20,048 nt of DNA from Clostridiales bacterium UBA6114 (GTDB lineage: Bacteria > Bacillota > Clostridia > Oscillospirales > Butyricicoccaceae). Below, piece after piece: positions 7,033 to 14,828 of the stretch. The stretch spans positions 1-20,048 of the forward strand of contig DIWE01000035.1 in NCBI GenBank assembly GCA_002423435.1, given 5' to 3'. Under the pieces are notes generated by a model. The model had not been told where the DNA came from and searched no databases. It saw only the letters and a list, made by a program, of their open reading frames with translations. Every line of letters begins with the position of its first letter. Position 1 is the stretch's first letter. The translations under genes were made by a program, and so were the position numbers.

Positions 7033-7070
7033 AGAAACCCTCCCAATACAGAGAATCACCGTTCGATTTT

Positions 7071-7098
7071 ATTATAAACCCGGAAAAAATATTTACAA
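7071..7098 (-). promoter_or_regulatory. Promoter of the TetR gene
   Basis: On the minus strand TTGTAA (complement of 7093-7098), a 16-base spacer and a perfect TATAAT (complement of 7071-7076) lie about 40 bases upstream of the start codon. The spacer contains TTCCGGG, which resembles the centre of the 5088-5106 palindrome and could be an autoregulatory contact. Confidence 0.65.
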
Positions 7099-7338
7099 GG
7101 GGATACATGGAAAGAAACGAAACGGGGTATTTTATTGAACAGGATTACGAATTCTTCCGGGATTCTGCATAAAAACCAGTATAAAGGACTTGTTCGCAAG
7201 CATATCCATTTTACTGTGACGAACGGGAAAACCGTTGACGCCGGGTTAAGGCAAACAATCGTTTTGAGCCGGATGGATGCTGTAAAATGCTTTTTATTAG
7301 TTGCGGCTTTCCCACGCAGAGTCTCTTTGGTCAAAATT
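7099..7338. other. Intergenic DNA upstream of the carboxypeptidase leader, no gene seen
   Basis: The short open frames here have no ribosome binding sites and no recognisable product. TTCCGGGATT recurs at 7155-7164. No confident rightward promoter was found, although one for the downstream gene must lie in this stretch or in the leader. Confidence 0.5.
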
Positions 7339-7610
7339 CGGCGTGCCGCTTGCCGTTAAAAGCGGAGACCGCGTCAATGCAGGCGGAGTCCCCGGAAGAT
7401 CATGGGGGCTGCCGGGGTAAAAGAGAAACTCCGTATATGGGCTTTTGCCGGCATTTCGTGCGTCGCGGGGGGCTTAGCGTGAAAAATCACGCTAACAATT
7501 GAAAGGCGTGCCGCTCGCCGAAAGCGGCAACCGCGGCACATGCCAATAACCTCCATTCGCTTGTGAGGTTTTTAATGACTTAATTGTGCGCGGAGCGAAT
7601 GGAGGTTAAT
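7339..7610 (+). ncRNA. Structured 5' leader of the carboxypeptidase gene, candidate cis-regulatory RNA
   Basis: The leader contains a series of stable hairpins. The first is a long two-part stem: CGGAGT (7384-7389) with ACTCCG (7428-7433), and inside it CCCCGG (7390-7395) with CCGGGG (7412-7417). The second is a perfect 8-bp hairpin TTAGCGTG/CACGCTAA (7474-7481 with 7488-7495). The third is a compound stem in which GTGCCGC (7508-7514) pairs with GCGGCAC (7533-7539), with GCCG/CGGC inside. It ends in the alternative hairpins at 7548-7607 that cover the ribosome binding site. A GC-rich motif at 7340-7373 recurs at 7505-7536. No known riboswitch core could be recognised by eye, including the c-di-AMP (ydaO), cobalamin, SAM, glycine and TPP types. 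Function and ligand are unknown. Confidence 0.5.
7548..7607 (+). promoter_or_regulatory. Mutually exclusive hairpins masking the carboxypeptidase ribosome binding site
   Basis: AACCTCCATTCGCT (7548-7561) is perfectly complementary to AGCGAATGGAGGTT (7594-7607), which holds the GGAGG ribosome binding site of the next gene. The first arm can instead pair as AACCTC (7548-7553) with GAGGTT (7565-7570), a short hairpin running into five Ts (7569-7573). The two folds cannot coexist. This is the form of a riboswitch or attenuator output, although here both folds would lower expression by different means. Confidence 0.6.
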
Positions 7611-8747
7611 ATGAAAAAAGTATGCGCCTTTTTTTTAGCGGTGCTGGTCATGGGAATGAGCACGGCGTACGCTCTGCCGGCCATGCCGGAAATATCCGCG
7701 CCGTGCGCCGTGCTGGCGGACTTAAACGGCAATATCCTGCTCGAGAAGAACGCCAATGAAAAACGTCCTCCGGCAAGCGTAACAAAGATCATGACGATGC
7801 TTTTGATCATGGAGGCGATCGATGCCGGCGACCTGAAGATGGACGATATCCTCACGGTCAGCGATCACGCCGCGTCTATGGGCGGCACGCAGGTCTATCT
7901 CGAGGCAGGGGAAAAGATGGCCGCGAGGGATCTCCTGAAATCAATCGCCGTTTCCTCCGCCAACGACGCGTGCGTCGTTTTTGCCGAGCACCTTTCGGGC
8001 AGCGAGGAATCGTTTGTATCCATGATGAACAAGCGGGCCAAAGAGCTCGGCATGAACGACACCACGTTTATAAACTGCAACGGGCTTCATGAGGACGGAC
8101 ATGTGACCAGCGCGCACGATATCGCGATGATGTCCGCGGAGCTTATGAAGCACGAGGAGATCAAGCAGTTTACGATGATCTGGATGGACACGATTAGAAA
8201 CGGCGAGTTCACCCTTGCAAATACAAATAAAATGATAAAGTTATATCCCGGCGCGACGGGCTTGAAAACGGGCTTTACCAGCCAGTCGAAATATTGCATT
8301 TCGGCGACGGCCGAACGCGACGGCGTGGCCCTGATCGCGGTGATAATGGGCGCCGACACGATCCCCAAGCGCACGGCCGACGCCTCGGCCTTATTGAATT
8401 ACGGATTTGCCAATTACGCAAAGGTGGATCTGCTGCCGCAGGACCAGAAGCTTAAAAATATACCCGTCGTTCTCGGCGATAAGCCGTCGGTCGAGATAGA
8501 GCTGCAGTCAACGTCCGATATGCTGATCGATAAAACCATTGTCAAAACGCTGGAAAGGGAGGTTGCGCTTGAGGAAGAACTGAAAGCGCCGGTGGAAAAA
8601 GGCCAGAAGGTCGGAACACTGATATTGAAGTCCGGAGACAAGGTGATTTCCAAAGCCGATATCGTGACCTGCGAATCGGTCGCCAGGAAAAGCTTTTTCA
8701 AGGTCTTCTGGGAATGCCTTCGCGCGCTGCTTATGAAGCCGGCCTAA
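7611..8747 (+). CDS. dacA: D-alanyl-D-alanine carboxypeptidase, PBP5 type (peptidase S11)
   Basis: This penicillin-binding protein trims the terminal D-Ala from peptidoglycan stem peptides outside the membrane. The 378-residue product has a signal peptide (cleavage near TAYA, residue 21) and all three active-site motifs: SVTK (S56 nucleophile, K59), SAN (116-118) and KTG (219-221). A PBP5-type C-terminal beta domain follows. It ends in an amphipathic segment (SFFKVFWECLRALL) typical of membrane-surface anchoring. The ATG at 7611 has GGAGG at 7601-7605; the in-frame upstream start at 7584 has no such site and lacks signal-peptide form. The symbol is given for the family; a sporulation paralogue (DacF or DacB) cannot be excluded. 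Its expression is probably controlled by the structured leader. Confidence 0.93.
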   Translation: MKKVCAFFLAVLVMGMSTAYALPAMPEISAPCAVLADLNGNILLEKNANEKRPPASVTKIMTMLLIMEAIDAGDLKMDDILTVSDHAASMGGTQVYLEAGEKMAARDLLKSIAVSSANDACVVFAEHLSGSEESFVSMMNKRAKELGMNDTTFINCNGLHEDGHVTSAHDIAMMSAELMKHEEIKQFTMIWMDTIRNGEFTLANTNKMIKLYPGATGLKTGFTSQSKYCISATAERDGVALIAVIMGADTIPKRTADASALLNYGFANYAKVDLLPQDQKLKNIPVVLGDKPSVEIELQSTSDMLIDKTIVKTLEREVALEEELKAPVEKGQKVGTLILKSGDKVISKADIVTCESVARKSFFKVFWECLRALLMKPA

Positions 8748-8829
8748 GCCTTTGCGGCGATCCGGGCGACAGAGGACTATATGGAGAGAGCCGGGAAACT
8801 GAGTCGGGTGAAAGTTTACAATTTGTTTC

Positions 8830-8858
8830 TTGTTCCCTGTCGGAATTTATGTTAAAAT
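8830..8858 (+). promoter_or_regulatory. Promoter of pgi
   Basis: TTGTTC (8830-8835), a 17-base spacer and TAAAAT (8853-8858) lie about 60 bases before the start codon. TATG directly before the -10 gives an extended -10 element. Confidence 0.6.
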
Positions 8859-8920
8859 TTACTCAATTACAAATATATGGCAACAGCTTTATTGCGGTCT
8901 TAATAAGCGGGGGGATGAAA

Positions 8921-10258
8921 ATGTCGGTTGCAGTCACATTAAAAAACGCCGAGCCTTTTTTCCCGAAAACTGTTTACGGGCAAATGATAAAAAAGGCAAT
9001 AAAGGCGCATCGCATGTTATTTTCGAAGACCGGTCCGAACGCCGAATGCGCCGGATGGGTCACGTTGCCCGAGGAAATAAGCGATGAGGAAGTCCTTAAG
9101 CTTGAGGCTGCCGCGAATGAAATCAGGGGCTCGTCGGACGCGCTTGTCGTAATCGGGATCGGAGGGTCTTATCTCGGCGCGCGTGCCGCGGTTGAATTCT
9201 TGAAACCATCTCTCGAAAAGCAAAACAGCAGGGAGAAAATGCCCGAAATTCTTTTTGCGGGGAATAATTTAAGCTCGGATTATATATCCGGGCTTATTGA
9301 GCATTTAAAGGGCATGGACTTCTCGTTGAATGTCGTCTCAAAATCCGGCACGACGACGGAGCCGGCCGTTTCTTTCCGCATATTAAAAAAACTCCTGACC
9401 GAGAAATACGGGGAGGAGGAGGCCGTCCGGCGGATTTATGTCACGACCGATGAGAATGAGGGACTTTTGACAAAGTACGCTGAAAAAGCGGGGTATCGCC
9501 GGTTTTTTATCCCCGCGTCCGTAGGCGGCCGGTATTCCGTCTTATCTCCGGTGGGGCTTTTGCCGATGGCAGCTTGCGGCATTGATATCCGCGCTGTGTT
9601 GAAAGGCGCGAAAGACGCCCTGTCCGACCTGAGAGAGGAAAATCTGGAGTCGAATCCCGCGATCCGTTACGCGGGCGCGCGGGGCACGCTTTATCACTGC
9701 GGAAAAACGATCGAGATATTCTCTTCCTTTGAGCAGCACATGTCGTTTCTCGCGGAGTGGTGGAAGCAGCTTTTTGCCGAAAGCGAGGGAAAGGAGTACG
9801 GCGGCGTTTTCCCCACATCGGTTACGTATACCACCGATCTCCATTCGCTCGGCCAGTTCATTCAGGAGGGAAAAAGAAGCATTTTTGAAACGATTGTCGA
9901 AATCGCATCGCCCGAGAACGATATCTCGGTCCCCTTTGAAAAGGACGATTTCGACGGGCTCAATTACCTTTCGGGGCAAACGCTTAAAAGCATCAACCTC
10001 CGAGCGATGCACGCCGTTACAATCGCCCATTTCGACGGCGGCGTCCCGATCATCGGGATTTCCGTTCCACGCGCGGACGAATACAGCTTCGGATATCTTG
10101 TCTACTTTTTTGAGCTCGCATGCGGGATTTCGGGATATTCGCTCGGCATTGACCCGTTTAATCAGCCGGGGGTTGAGGACTACAAGAAGAATATGTTTGC
10201 GCTTTTGGGGAAAAGCGGCTATGAGGACAGAGCCAAGGAATTGAAAGGAAGGCTTTAG
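8921..10258 (+). CDS. pgi: Glucose-6-phosphate isomerase
   Basis: This cytoplasmic enzyme interconverts glucose 6-phosphate and fructose 6-phosphate in glycolysis and gluconeogenesis. The 445-residue product matches the short Firmicutes form (about 450 residues). Sugar-phosphate-binding motifs are GIGGSYLGARA (79-89) and SKSGTTTEP (140-148). VGGRYSVLSPVGL (201-213) follows, and the catalytic-type glutamate is in AESEGKE (E289). The C-terminal family signature reads QPGVEDYKKNMF. The ATG at 8921 is chosen because the GGGGGG run (8909-8914) stands six bases before it; the ATG at 8915 directly abuts that run. The frame is open a further 69 codons upstream into the end of the carboxypeptidase gene, but that part is not protein-like. 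It has its own promoter in a 173-base spacer. Confidence 0.95.
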   Translation: MSVAVTLKNAEPFFPKTVYGQMIKKAIKAHRMLFSKTGPNAECAGWVTLPEEISDEEVLKLEAAANEIRGSSDALVVIGIGGSYLGARAAVEFLKPSLEKQNSREKMPEILFAGNNLSSDYISGLIEHLKGMDFSLNVVSKSGTTTEPAVSFRILKKLLTEKYGEEEAVRRIYVTTDENEGLLTKYAEKAGYRRFFIPASVGGRYSVLSPVGLLPMAACGIDIRAVLKGAKDALSDLREENLESNPAIRYAGARGTLYHCGKTIEIFSSFEQHMSFLAEWWKQLFAESEGKEYGGVFPTSVTYTTDLHSLGQFIQEGKRSIFETIVEIASPENDISVPFEKDDFDGLNYLSGQTLKSINLRAMHAVTIAHFDGGVPIIGISVPRADEYSFGYLVYFFELACGISGYSLGIDPFNQPGVEDYKKNMFALLGKSGYEDRAKELKGRL

Positions 10259-10283
10259 TTCATAAAAGTTCACAGTTTATTAA

Positions 10284-10312
10284 TTGAAACCAAGCCGGTT
10301 TTATGCTAAACT
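10284..10312 (+). promoter_or_regulatory. Promoter of the P-loop gene
   Basis: TTGAAA (10284-10289), a 17-base spacer and TAAACT (10307-10312), with TATG before the -10. The -10 surroundings (TTATGCTAAACTTTACT) nearly repeat those of the pgi promoter (TTATGTTAAAATTTACT). Confidence 0.65.
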
Positions 10313-10346
10313 TTACTAAACCTCAAAAATAAAGGAGGAGATTCAT

Positions 10347-10760
10347 TTGGTTAAGGTTATCGCGGGTAAGCAGGGCGCCGGTAAGACAAAGCAGATTATC
10401 GAGCTTGTGCATCAGGTAGTGGAGAAGGAAAAGGGCCTGGCAGTATGCATTGAAAACGGACAAAAGCTGCGTTTCGACATCAATCATGAGGCTAGACTGG
10501 TAGATATCTCCGCGTATCCCGTGAAAAGCTATGAAGCCCTTTTGGGTTTTTTGGGGGGGCTTTATGCCGCAAATTTCGACATCACCCACATTTTTATAGA
10601 CAGCCTTTATAAAGTGGCGGGGTCCAATGATGTTGAAGCGGCGACTGCTTTCCTGAAGAATCTTGACGCTTATTCCGCGGTGAACGATGTTGATTTTACA
10701 ATTGCAGTGAGCATTGAACAGTCGGATGCTCCGGAGGATATGAGAAAATTCTTTTGTTGA
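10347..10760 (+). CDS. Small P-loop ATP-binding protein of unknown function
   Basis: The 137-residue product opens with a Walker A motif GKQGAGKT (7-14) directly after the first beta strand. A Walker B-like strand ending in Asp (HIFIDSLYK) lies near the middle. It is close to the minimum size for a P-loop domain and has no added domain, transmembrane segment or signal. From memory, similar short proteins are common next to housekeeping genes in Clostridia and have been annotated variously as ATP-binding or PilT-like; none of these gives a function. The start is TTG, supported by a strong GGAGGAG ribosome binding site (10334-10340) six bases upstream. It has its own promoter and is followed by a hairpin, so it is probably monocistronic and not part of the rpoB transcript. 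Confidence 0.8.
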   Translation: MVKVIAGKQGAGKTKQIIELVHQVVEKEKGLAVCIENGQKLRFDINHEARLVDISAYPVKSYEALLGFLGGLYAANFDITHIFIDSLYKVAGSNDVEAATAFLKNLDAYSAVNDVDFTIAVSIEQSDAPEDMRKFFC

Positions 10761-10780
10761 TTTACTTAGATAGAGAAAAA

Positions 10781-10804
10781 ACCGGCGGCCTTTTGGCCGC
10801 CGGT
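10781..10804. terminator. Strong hairpin after the P-loop gene
   Basis: ACCGGCGGCC (10781-10790) pairs perfectly with its complement (10795-10804) around a TTTT loop. It lies 20 bases after the P-loop stop codon, so it should end that transcript. The plus-strand tail is only TTGAATTT, whereas a longer T-run follows on the minus strand. Confidence 0.7.
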
Positions 10805-10810
10805 TGAATT

Positions 10811-10883
10811 TGTCGAAAAAGATGTTTTCGACAAGAAATGAAGCGAAAACAAGGCTTCCGACGCGCATATCGCCGGAAGCCTT
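10811..10883. other. Two further hairpins ahead of the rpoB promoter
   Basis: TGTCGAAAA (10811-10819) pairs with TTTTCGACA (10825-10833), and AAGGCTTCCG (10851-10860) pairs with CGGAAGCCTT (10874-10883). Neither has a plus-strand T-run. They lie upstream of the rpoB promoter and so are not part of its leader. They may be backup terminators or 3' processing structures. Confidence 0.45.
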
Positions 10884-10915
10884 GAACATCCTGAATCTTT
10901 ACAAAAAAATAATTC

Positions 10916-10944
10916 TTGACACAACTGCAAAAATATGGTATAAT
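10916..10944 (+). promoter_or_regulatory. Consensus sigma-A promoter of rpoB-rpoC
   Basis: TTGACA (10916-10921), a 17-base spacer and TATAAT (10939-10944): all twelve positions match consensus with ideal spacing. It implies very strong transcription. The leader to the rpoB start is about 170 bases and AT-rich, with only small hairpins such as CACTC/GAGTG (11043-11056). Confidence 0.92.
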
Positions 10945-11119
10945 TCACTACTGACTCAATTATTGAACAATTCTCCCATTTTGTGATTTTTATTTTACCA
11001 TCTGTTATTGAAATTAGCAACAGGGAAAAAGAAGAAAACAACCACTCTGCCGAGTGTATCATACATGAAAAGCTGCATTGGTAGCCAGCGCAAAAATTGG
11101 TAACGGAGTTGATAAAAGC

Positions 11120-14100
11120 ATGGTCAAGGATGTGCACTGCGGAAAAACTGTGCGCAAAAGTTATGCGAAGATCAATGAGGTCTTGGATATGCCGAACCTG
11201 ATCGAAGTGCAGAAGGAATCCTATCAGTGGTTTGTACGGGAAGGACTGAAGGATGTTTTTCGGGATGTCGGCGCGATTGCCGACTATACGGGAAATCTGG
11301 AACTTACCTTTATCGATTATGTCATCGAGAAAACCCCCAAGTATTCCGTTGAAGAGTGCAAGGAGCGCGACGCGACCTACGCCGCGCCGTTGAAGGTGCG
11401 GATGAGACTTAGAAACCGCGAGACGGAGGAAATTAAGGAACAGGAAATTTTCATGGGCGATTTCCCGCTGATGACCGATTCCGGAACCTTTGTCATAAAC
11501 GGAGCCGAGCGCGTTATCGTCTCACAGATCGTGCGCAGCCCGGGTATGTACTATGCCATGGACACGGACAAGGCGGATAAGCCTATTTTTTCGGCGACGG
11601 TGATTCCGTACAGGGGCGCCTGGCTCGAATATGAGACCGACGGAAACGATATTTTTTATATCCGCATCGATAAAAACAGGAAGCTTCCCGTGACCTCTTT
11701 TATCCGCGCTTTGGGAATCGAGACAAACGCGCAGATCAAAGAGCTCTTCGGCGACGACGAACGCATCGTCGCGACGTTGGAGAAGGATCCCTCGACGACC
11801 ATTGAGGAGGCCCTGGTCGAGATCTATAAGCGCCTGCGCCCGGGAGAGCCGCCGACCGTCGACAGCGCGAAGACCCTGATAAACAACCTGTTCTTCGACC
11901 CGAGGCGGTATGACCTTTCAAGCGTCGGAAGATATAAGTTCAATAAAAAGATGGGGCTCGCGAGGCGCATCACGGGTCAAAAGCTTTTCAGGGCGGTCGC
12001 CGACCCGATGACGGGCGAGGTGCTTGCCGAAGCGGGAGAGGTCCTGACCCGGGAGCGGGCGCGCGAGCTTGAGAGAAAAGGCGTAAACGAAGCGTGGGTC
12101 GTCCTGCCCGACGGAAAAAAGATCAAGATCTTTTCTAACGGCACGGTCGACTTAAAGAGCTTTACGGGGTTTGACTGCCAGGAGTTCGGAATCAGCGAAA
12201 AGGTGCATTTTGACACGCTTAAGCGGCTGATGGAGCAATTTGACGGCGATCAGCTCAAGGCGGCGGTCAAGGAAAACATCGAGGAGCTTTCGCCGAAGCA
12301 TATCATTGTCGACGATATTCTGGCGTCCATCAATTATTTAAACGGCCTCGCCTACAATATCGGACAGACCGACGACATCGACCATCTGGGAAACCGCCGC
12401 CTGCGCTCTGTCGGCGAGCTTTTGCAGAACCAGTTCCGCATCGGTTTCTCCAGAATGGAGCGCGTGATCCGCGAACGCATGACGATCCAGGATCTCGATA
12501 TCGTCACGCCGCAGTCGCTGATCAATATCCGCCCCGTTACGGCGGCAATCAAGGAATTTTTCGGCTCGTCCCCGCTTTCGCAGTTTATGGACCAGACCAA
12601 TCCGCTCGCCGAGCTCACCCACAAACGCCGCATGTCGGCTCTGGGGCCGGGCGGTCTGTCGCGCGACCGCGCAAACTTCGAGGTCAGGGACGTCCATTAC
12701 AGCCATTACGGACGCATGTGCCCGATCGAGACGCCGGAAGGTCCGAACATCGGTCTGATTTCCTATCTTGCAAGCTACGCCCGTATCAACGAATACGGTT
12801 TTATCGAGGCGCCCTACCGCGTAATCGACAAGAAAACCGGAAAGATTACCGACGAGATCATCTACATCACGGCAGACGTCGAAGACGAATATATTGTCGC
12901 CCAGGCGAACGAGCCACTTGACGAGGAGGGCCGCATCAAGGCCGAGCGCGTGACCTGCCGGCACCGCGACGAAATTATCGAGGTCGACCGCGACGTGGTC
13001 GATTTGATCGACGTTTCCCCGAAAATGATGGTCTCGATCGCGACGGCGATGATCCCGTTTTTGGAGAACGACGACGCAAACCGCGCGCTCATGGGTTCGA
13101 ACATGCAGCGCCAGGCGGTGCCGCTTTTAAAAACCGAGGCGCCGATTGTCGCGACCGGCATCGAATACAAGGCCGCGGTCGACTCCGGGACCGTCCCTCT
13201 GGCCGAGGGCGACGGCATCGTGACCAGCGTGACCGCCGCTTCCGTTACGATCCGCTATGACGGCGTCGGGGAGAAAACGGTTAAACTGATTAAATTCCTG
13301 CGGTCGAACCAGGGTACCTGCATCAACCAGCGGCCGGTCGTAAACGTCGGCGACAGGGTGCGCAAGGGGGATGTGGTCGCCGACGGACCGTCGACGAACA
13401 ACGGCGAAATTTCACTCGGCAAAAACATTCTCGTCGGTTTTATGACCTGGGAAGGCTACAACTACGAGGATGCGATTTTGATCAATGAGCGTCTTGTCAA
13501 AGACGATGTTTTTACCTCGATCCACATTGAGGAATATGAGATTGAGGCGAGGGACACGAAGCTCGGCCCCGAGGTGATCACGCGCGACATCCCGTCGTCG
13601 AACCCGGCCGAAATCGCCGACCTTGACGACAGAGGCATCATCCGCATCGGCGCGGAGGTAAGGGCGGGCGACATCCTTGTCGGCAAGCTGACGCCGAAGG
13701 GCGAAACCGACCCGACGCCGGAGGAACGGCTTTTGCGCGCGATCTTCGGCGAGAAATCGAGGGAGGTCAGGAACACGTCGCTGCGCGTTCCGCACGGTGA
13801 ATCCGGAATCGTCGTCGACGTCAAGGTGTTTACCCGTGAAAACGGCGACGAGCTGTCCCCGGGCGTCAACATGGTGGTAAGATGCTATATCGCGCAGAAG
13901 AGAAAGATTTCCGTCGGTGACAAAATGGCGGGACGCCACGGCAATAAGGGCGTCATCTCGCGCATACTGCCGCAGGAGGATATGCCGTTTTTACCCGACG
14001 GAACGCCGCTCGACGTCGTCTTAAACCCTCTGGGCGTGCCGAGCCGTATGAACATCGGGCAGGTGCTTGAGGTCCACCTTGGGTACGCGGCGAAGGCGCT

Positions 14101-14806
14101 CGGCTGGAAGATCGCGACTCCCGTATTCGACGGCGCGAACGAAAAGGACATCGAGGATACCCTGGCGCTTGCCGGTCTTAATACAAACGGCAAAACCCCG
14201 CTTTATGACGGACGTACGGGACTCCTTTTCGACAACCCCGTCACCGTCGGTTATATGTATTACCTGAAGCTCGCCCACTTGGTCGACGACAAGATCCACG
14301 CCCGCGCGACCGGGCCGTATTCGCTTGTGACCCAGCAGCCGCTCGGCGGCAAGGCGCAGTTCGGCGGACAGCGCTTCGGCGAGATGGAGGTTTGGGCGCT
14401 CGAAGCTTACGGCGCCGCGTACACGCTGCAGGAGATCCTGACCGTGAAGTCGGACGACAAGCGCGGAAGAAACAGGACCTTCCAGGCGATTTTGAGCGGT
14501 GAAAACGTCCCGCAGCCGGGCGTGCCGGAATCCTTTAAGGTGCTTGTCAAGGAGCTCCAGTCGCTGGCGCTCGACGTCAAGGTGCTGGACAAGAACATGG
14601 AGGAGATCAATCTGACCGACGAAGACGACGATTATGCGAAGGGCGGCTTCTTTGAGGAGGAGACGTACGCGTCAAACGAGGAGCTTGAGGACGCCGGGTT
14701 CGAAATCGACGATGTGGAAGAGGAGATTTCCGAAGACGATCTGATCGCGGACATCGTCGGCGACGAAGAGGATTTTGACGATTTTGACGACGACGATAAA
14801 TTCTAA
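11120..14806 (+). CDS. rpoB: DNA-directed RNA polymerase subunit beta
   Basis: This is the beta subunit of RNA polymerase, forming half of the active-site cleft and the rifampicin pocket. The 1228-residue product has all conserved regions, including the rifampicin-region block SQFMDQTNPLAELTHKRR just after P485 and GRHGNKG (938-944) near the active centre. The ATG at 11120 gives MVKDVHCGKT, has GGAG at 11105-11108, and is preferred to an in-frame TTG at 11078 with no ribosome binding site. The last roughly 69 residues (from 1160) form a very acidic Asp/Glu tail beyond the conserved end. The Asp, His and Ser residues most often changed in rifampicin resistance are wild type. The gene is followed after 22 bases by rpoC. 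rplJ and rplL are not upstream as they are in many bacteria. Confidence 0.97.
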   Translation: MVKDVHCGKTVRKSYAKINEVLDMPNLIEVQKESYQWFVREGLKDVFRDVGAIADYTGNLELTFIDYVIEKTPKYSVEECKERDATYAAPLKVRMRLRNRETEEIKEQEIFMGDFPLMTDSGTFVINGAERVIVSQIVRSPGMYYAMDTDKADKPIFSATVIPYRGAWLEYETDGNDIFYIRIDKNRKLPVTSFIRALGIETNAQIKELFGDDERIVATLEKDPSTTIEEALVEIYKRLRPGEPPTVDSAKTLINNLFFDPRRYDLSSVGRYKFNKKMGLARRITGQKLFRAVADPMTGEVLAEAGEVLTRERARELERKGVNEAWVVLPDGKKIKIFSNGTVDLKSFTGFDCQEFGISEKVHFDTLKRLMEQFDGDQLKAAVKENIEELSPKHIIVDDILASINYLNGLAYNIGQTDDIDHLGNRRLRSVGELLQNQFRIGFSRMERVIRERMTIQDLDIVTPQSLINIRPVTAAIKEFFGSSPLSQFMDQTNPLAELTHKRRMSALGPGGLSRDRANFEVRDVHYSHYGRMCPIETPEGPNIGLISYLASYARINEYGFIEAPYRVIDKKTGKITDEIIYITADVEDEYIVAQANEPLDEEGRIKAERVTCRHRDEIIEVDRDVVDLIDVSPKMMVSIATAMIPFLENDDANRALMGSNMQRQAVPLLKTEAPIVATGIEYKAAVDSGTVPLAEGDGIVTSVTAASVTIRYDGVGEKTVKLIKFLRSNQGTCINQRPVVNVGDRVRKGDVVADGPSTNNGEISLGKNILVGFMTWEGYNYEDAILINERLVKDDVFTSIHIEEYEIEARDTKLGPEVITRDIPSSNPAEIADLDDRGIIRIGAEVRAGDILVGKLTPKGETDPTPEERLLRAIFGEKSREVRNTSLRVPHGESGIVVDVKVFTRENGDELSPGVNMVVRCYIAQKRKISVGDKMAGRHGNKGVISRILPQEDMPFLPDGTPLDVVLNPLGVPSRMNIGQVLEVHLGYAAKALGWKIATPVFDGANEKDIEDTLALAGLNTNGKTPLYDGRTGLLFDNPVTVGYMYYLKLAHLVDDKIHARATGPYSLVTQQPLGGKAQFGGQRFGEMEVWALEAYGAAYTLQEILTVKSDDKRGRNRTFQAILSGENVPQPGVPESFKVLVKELQSLALDVKVLDKNMEEINLTDEDDDYAKGGFFEEETYASNEELEDAGFEIDDVEEEISEDDLIADIVGDEEDFDDFDDDDKF

Positions 14807-14828
14807 TTGAAAGGGGCGAACAGGCAGC

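Noticed and set aside
7135..7359. Short open frames of 60-90 codons in the tetR-carboxypeptidase spacer
   Set aside because: Their products resemble nothing known, they lack ribosome binding sites, and they overlap the structured leader.
7280..7560. c-di-AMP (ydaO) riboswitch ahead of the carboxypeptidase gene
   Set aside because: A wall gene made this plausible, but the conserved GGGGTGAATC-like and CAGCTAAC-like blocks of that family are not found in the right order.
8748..8850. C-terminal continuation of the carboxypeptidase by stop-codon readthrough
   Set aside because: The frame stays open for about 35 codons after the stop, but the protein already ends in a typical amphipathic anchor and the added residues show no family pattern.
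8714..8920. Upstream extension of the pgi frame by 69 codons
   Set aside because: It overlaps the end of the carboxypeptidase gene, has no family similarity and no ribosome binding site, and contains the pgi promoter.
11078..11119. TTG start 14 codons upstream for rpoB
   Set aside because: No ribosome binding site precedes it, and the ATG at 11120 gives the usual MVKDV-type beginning with GGAG upstream.
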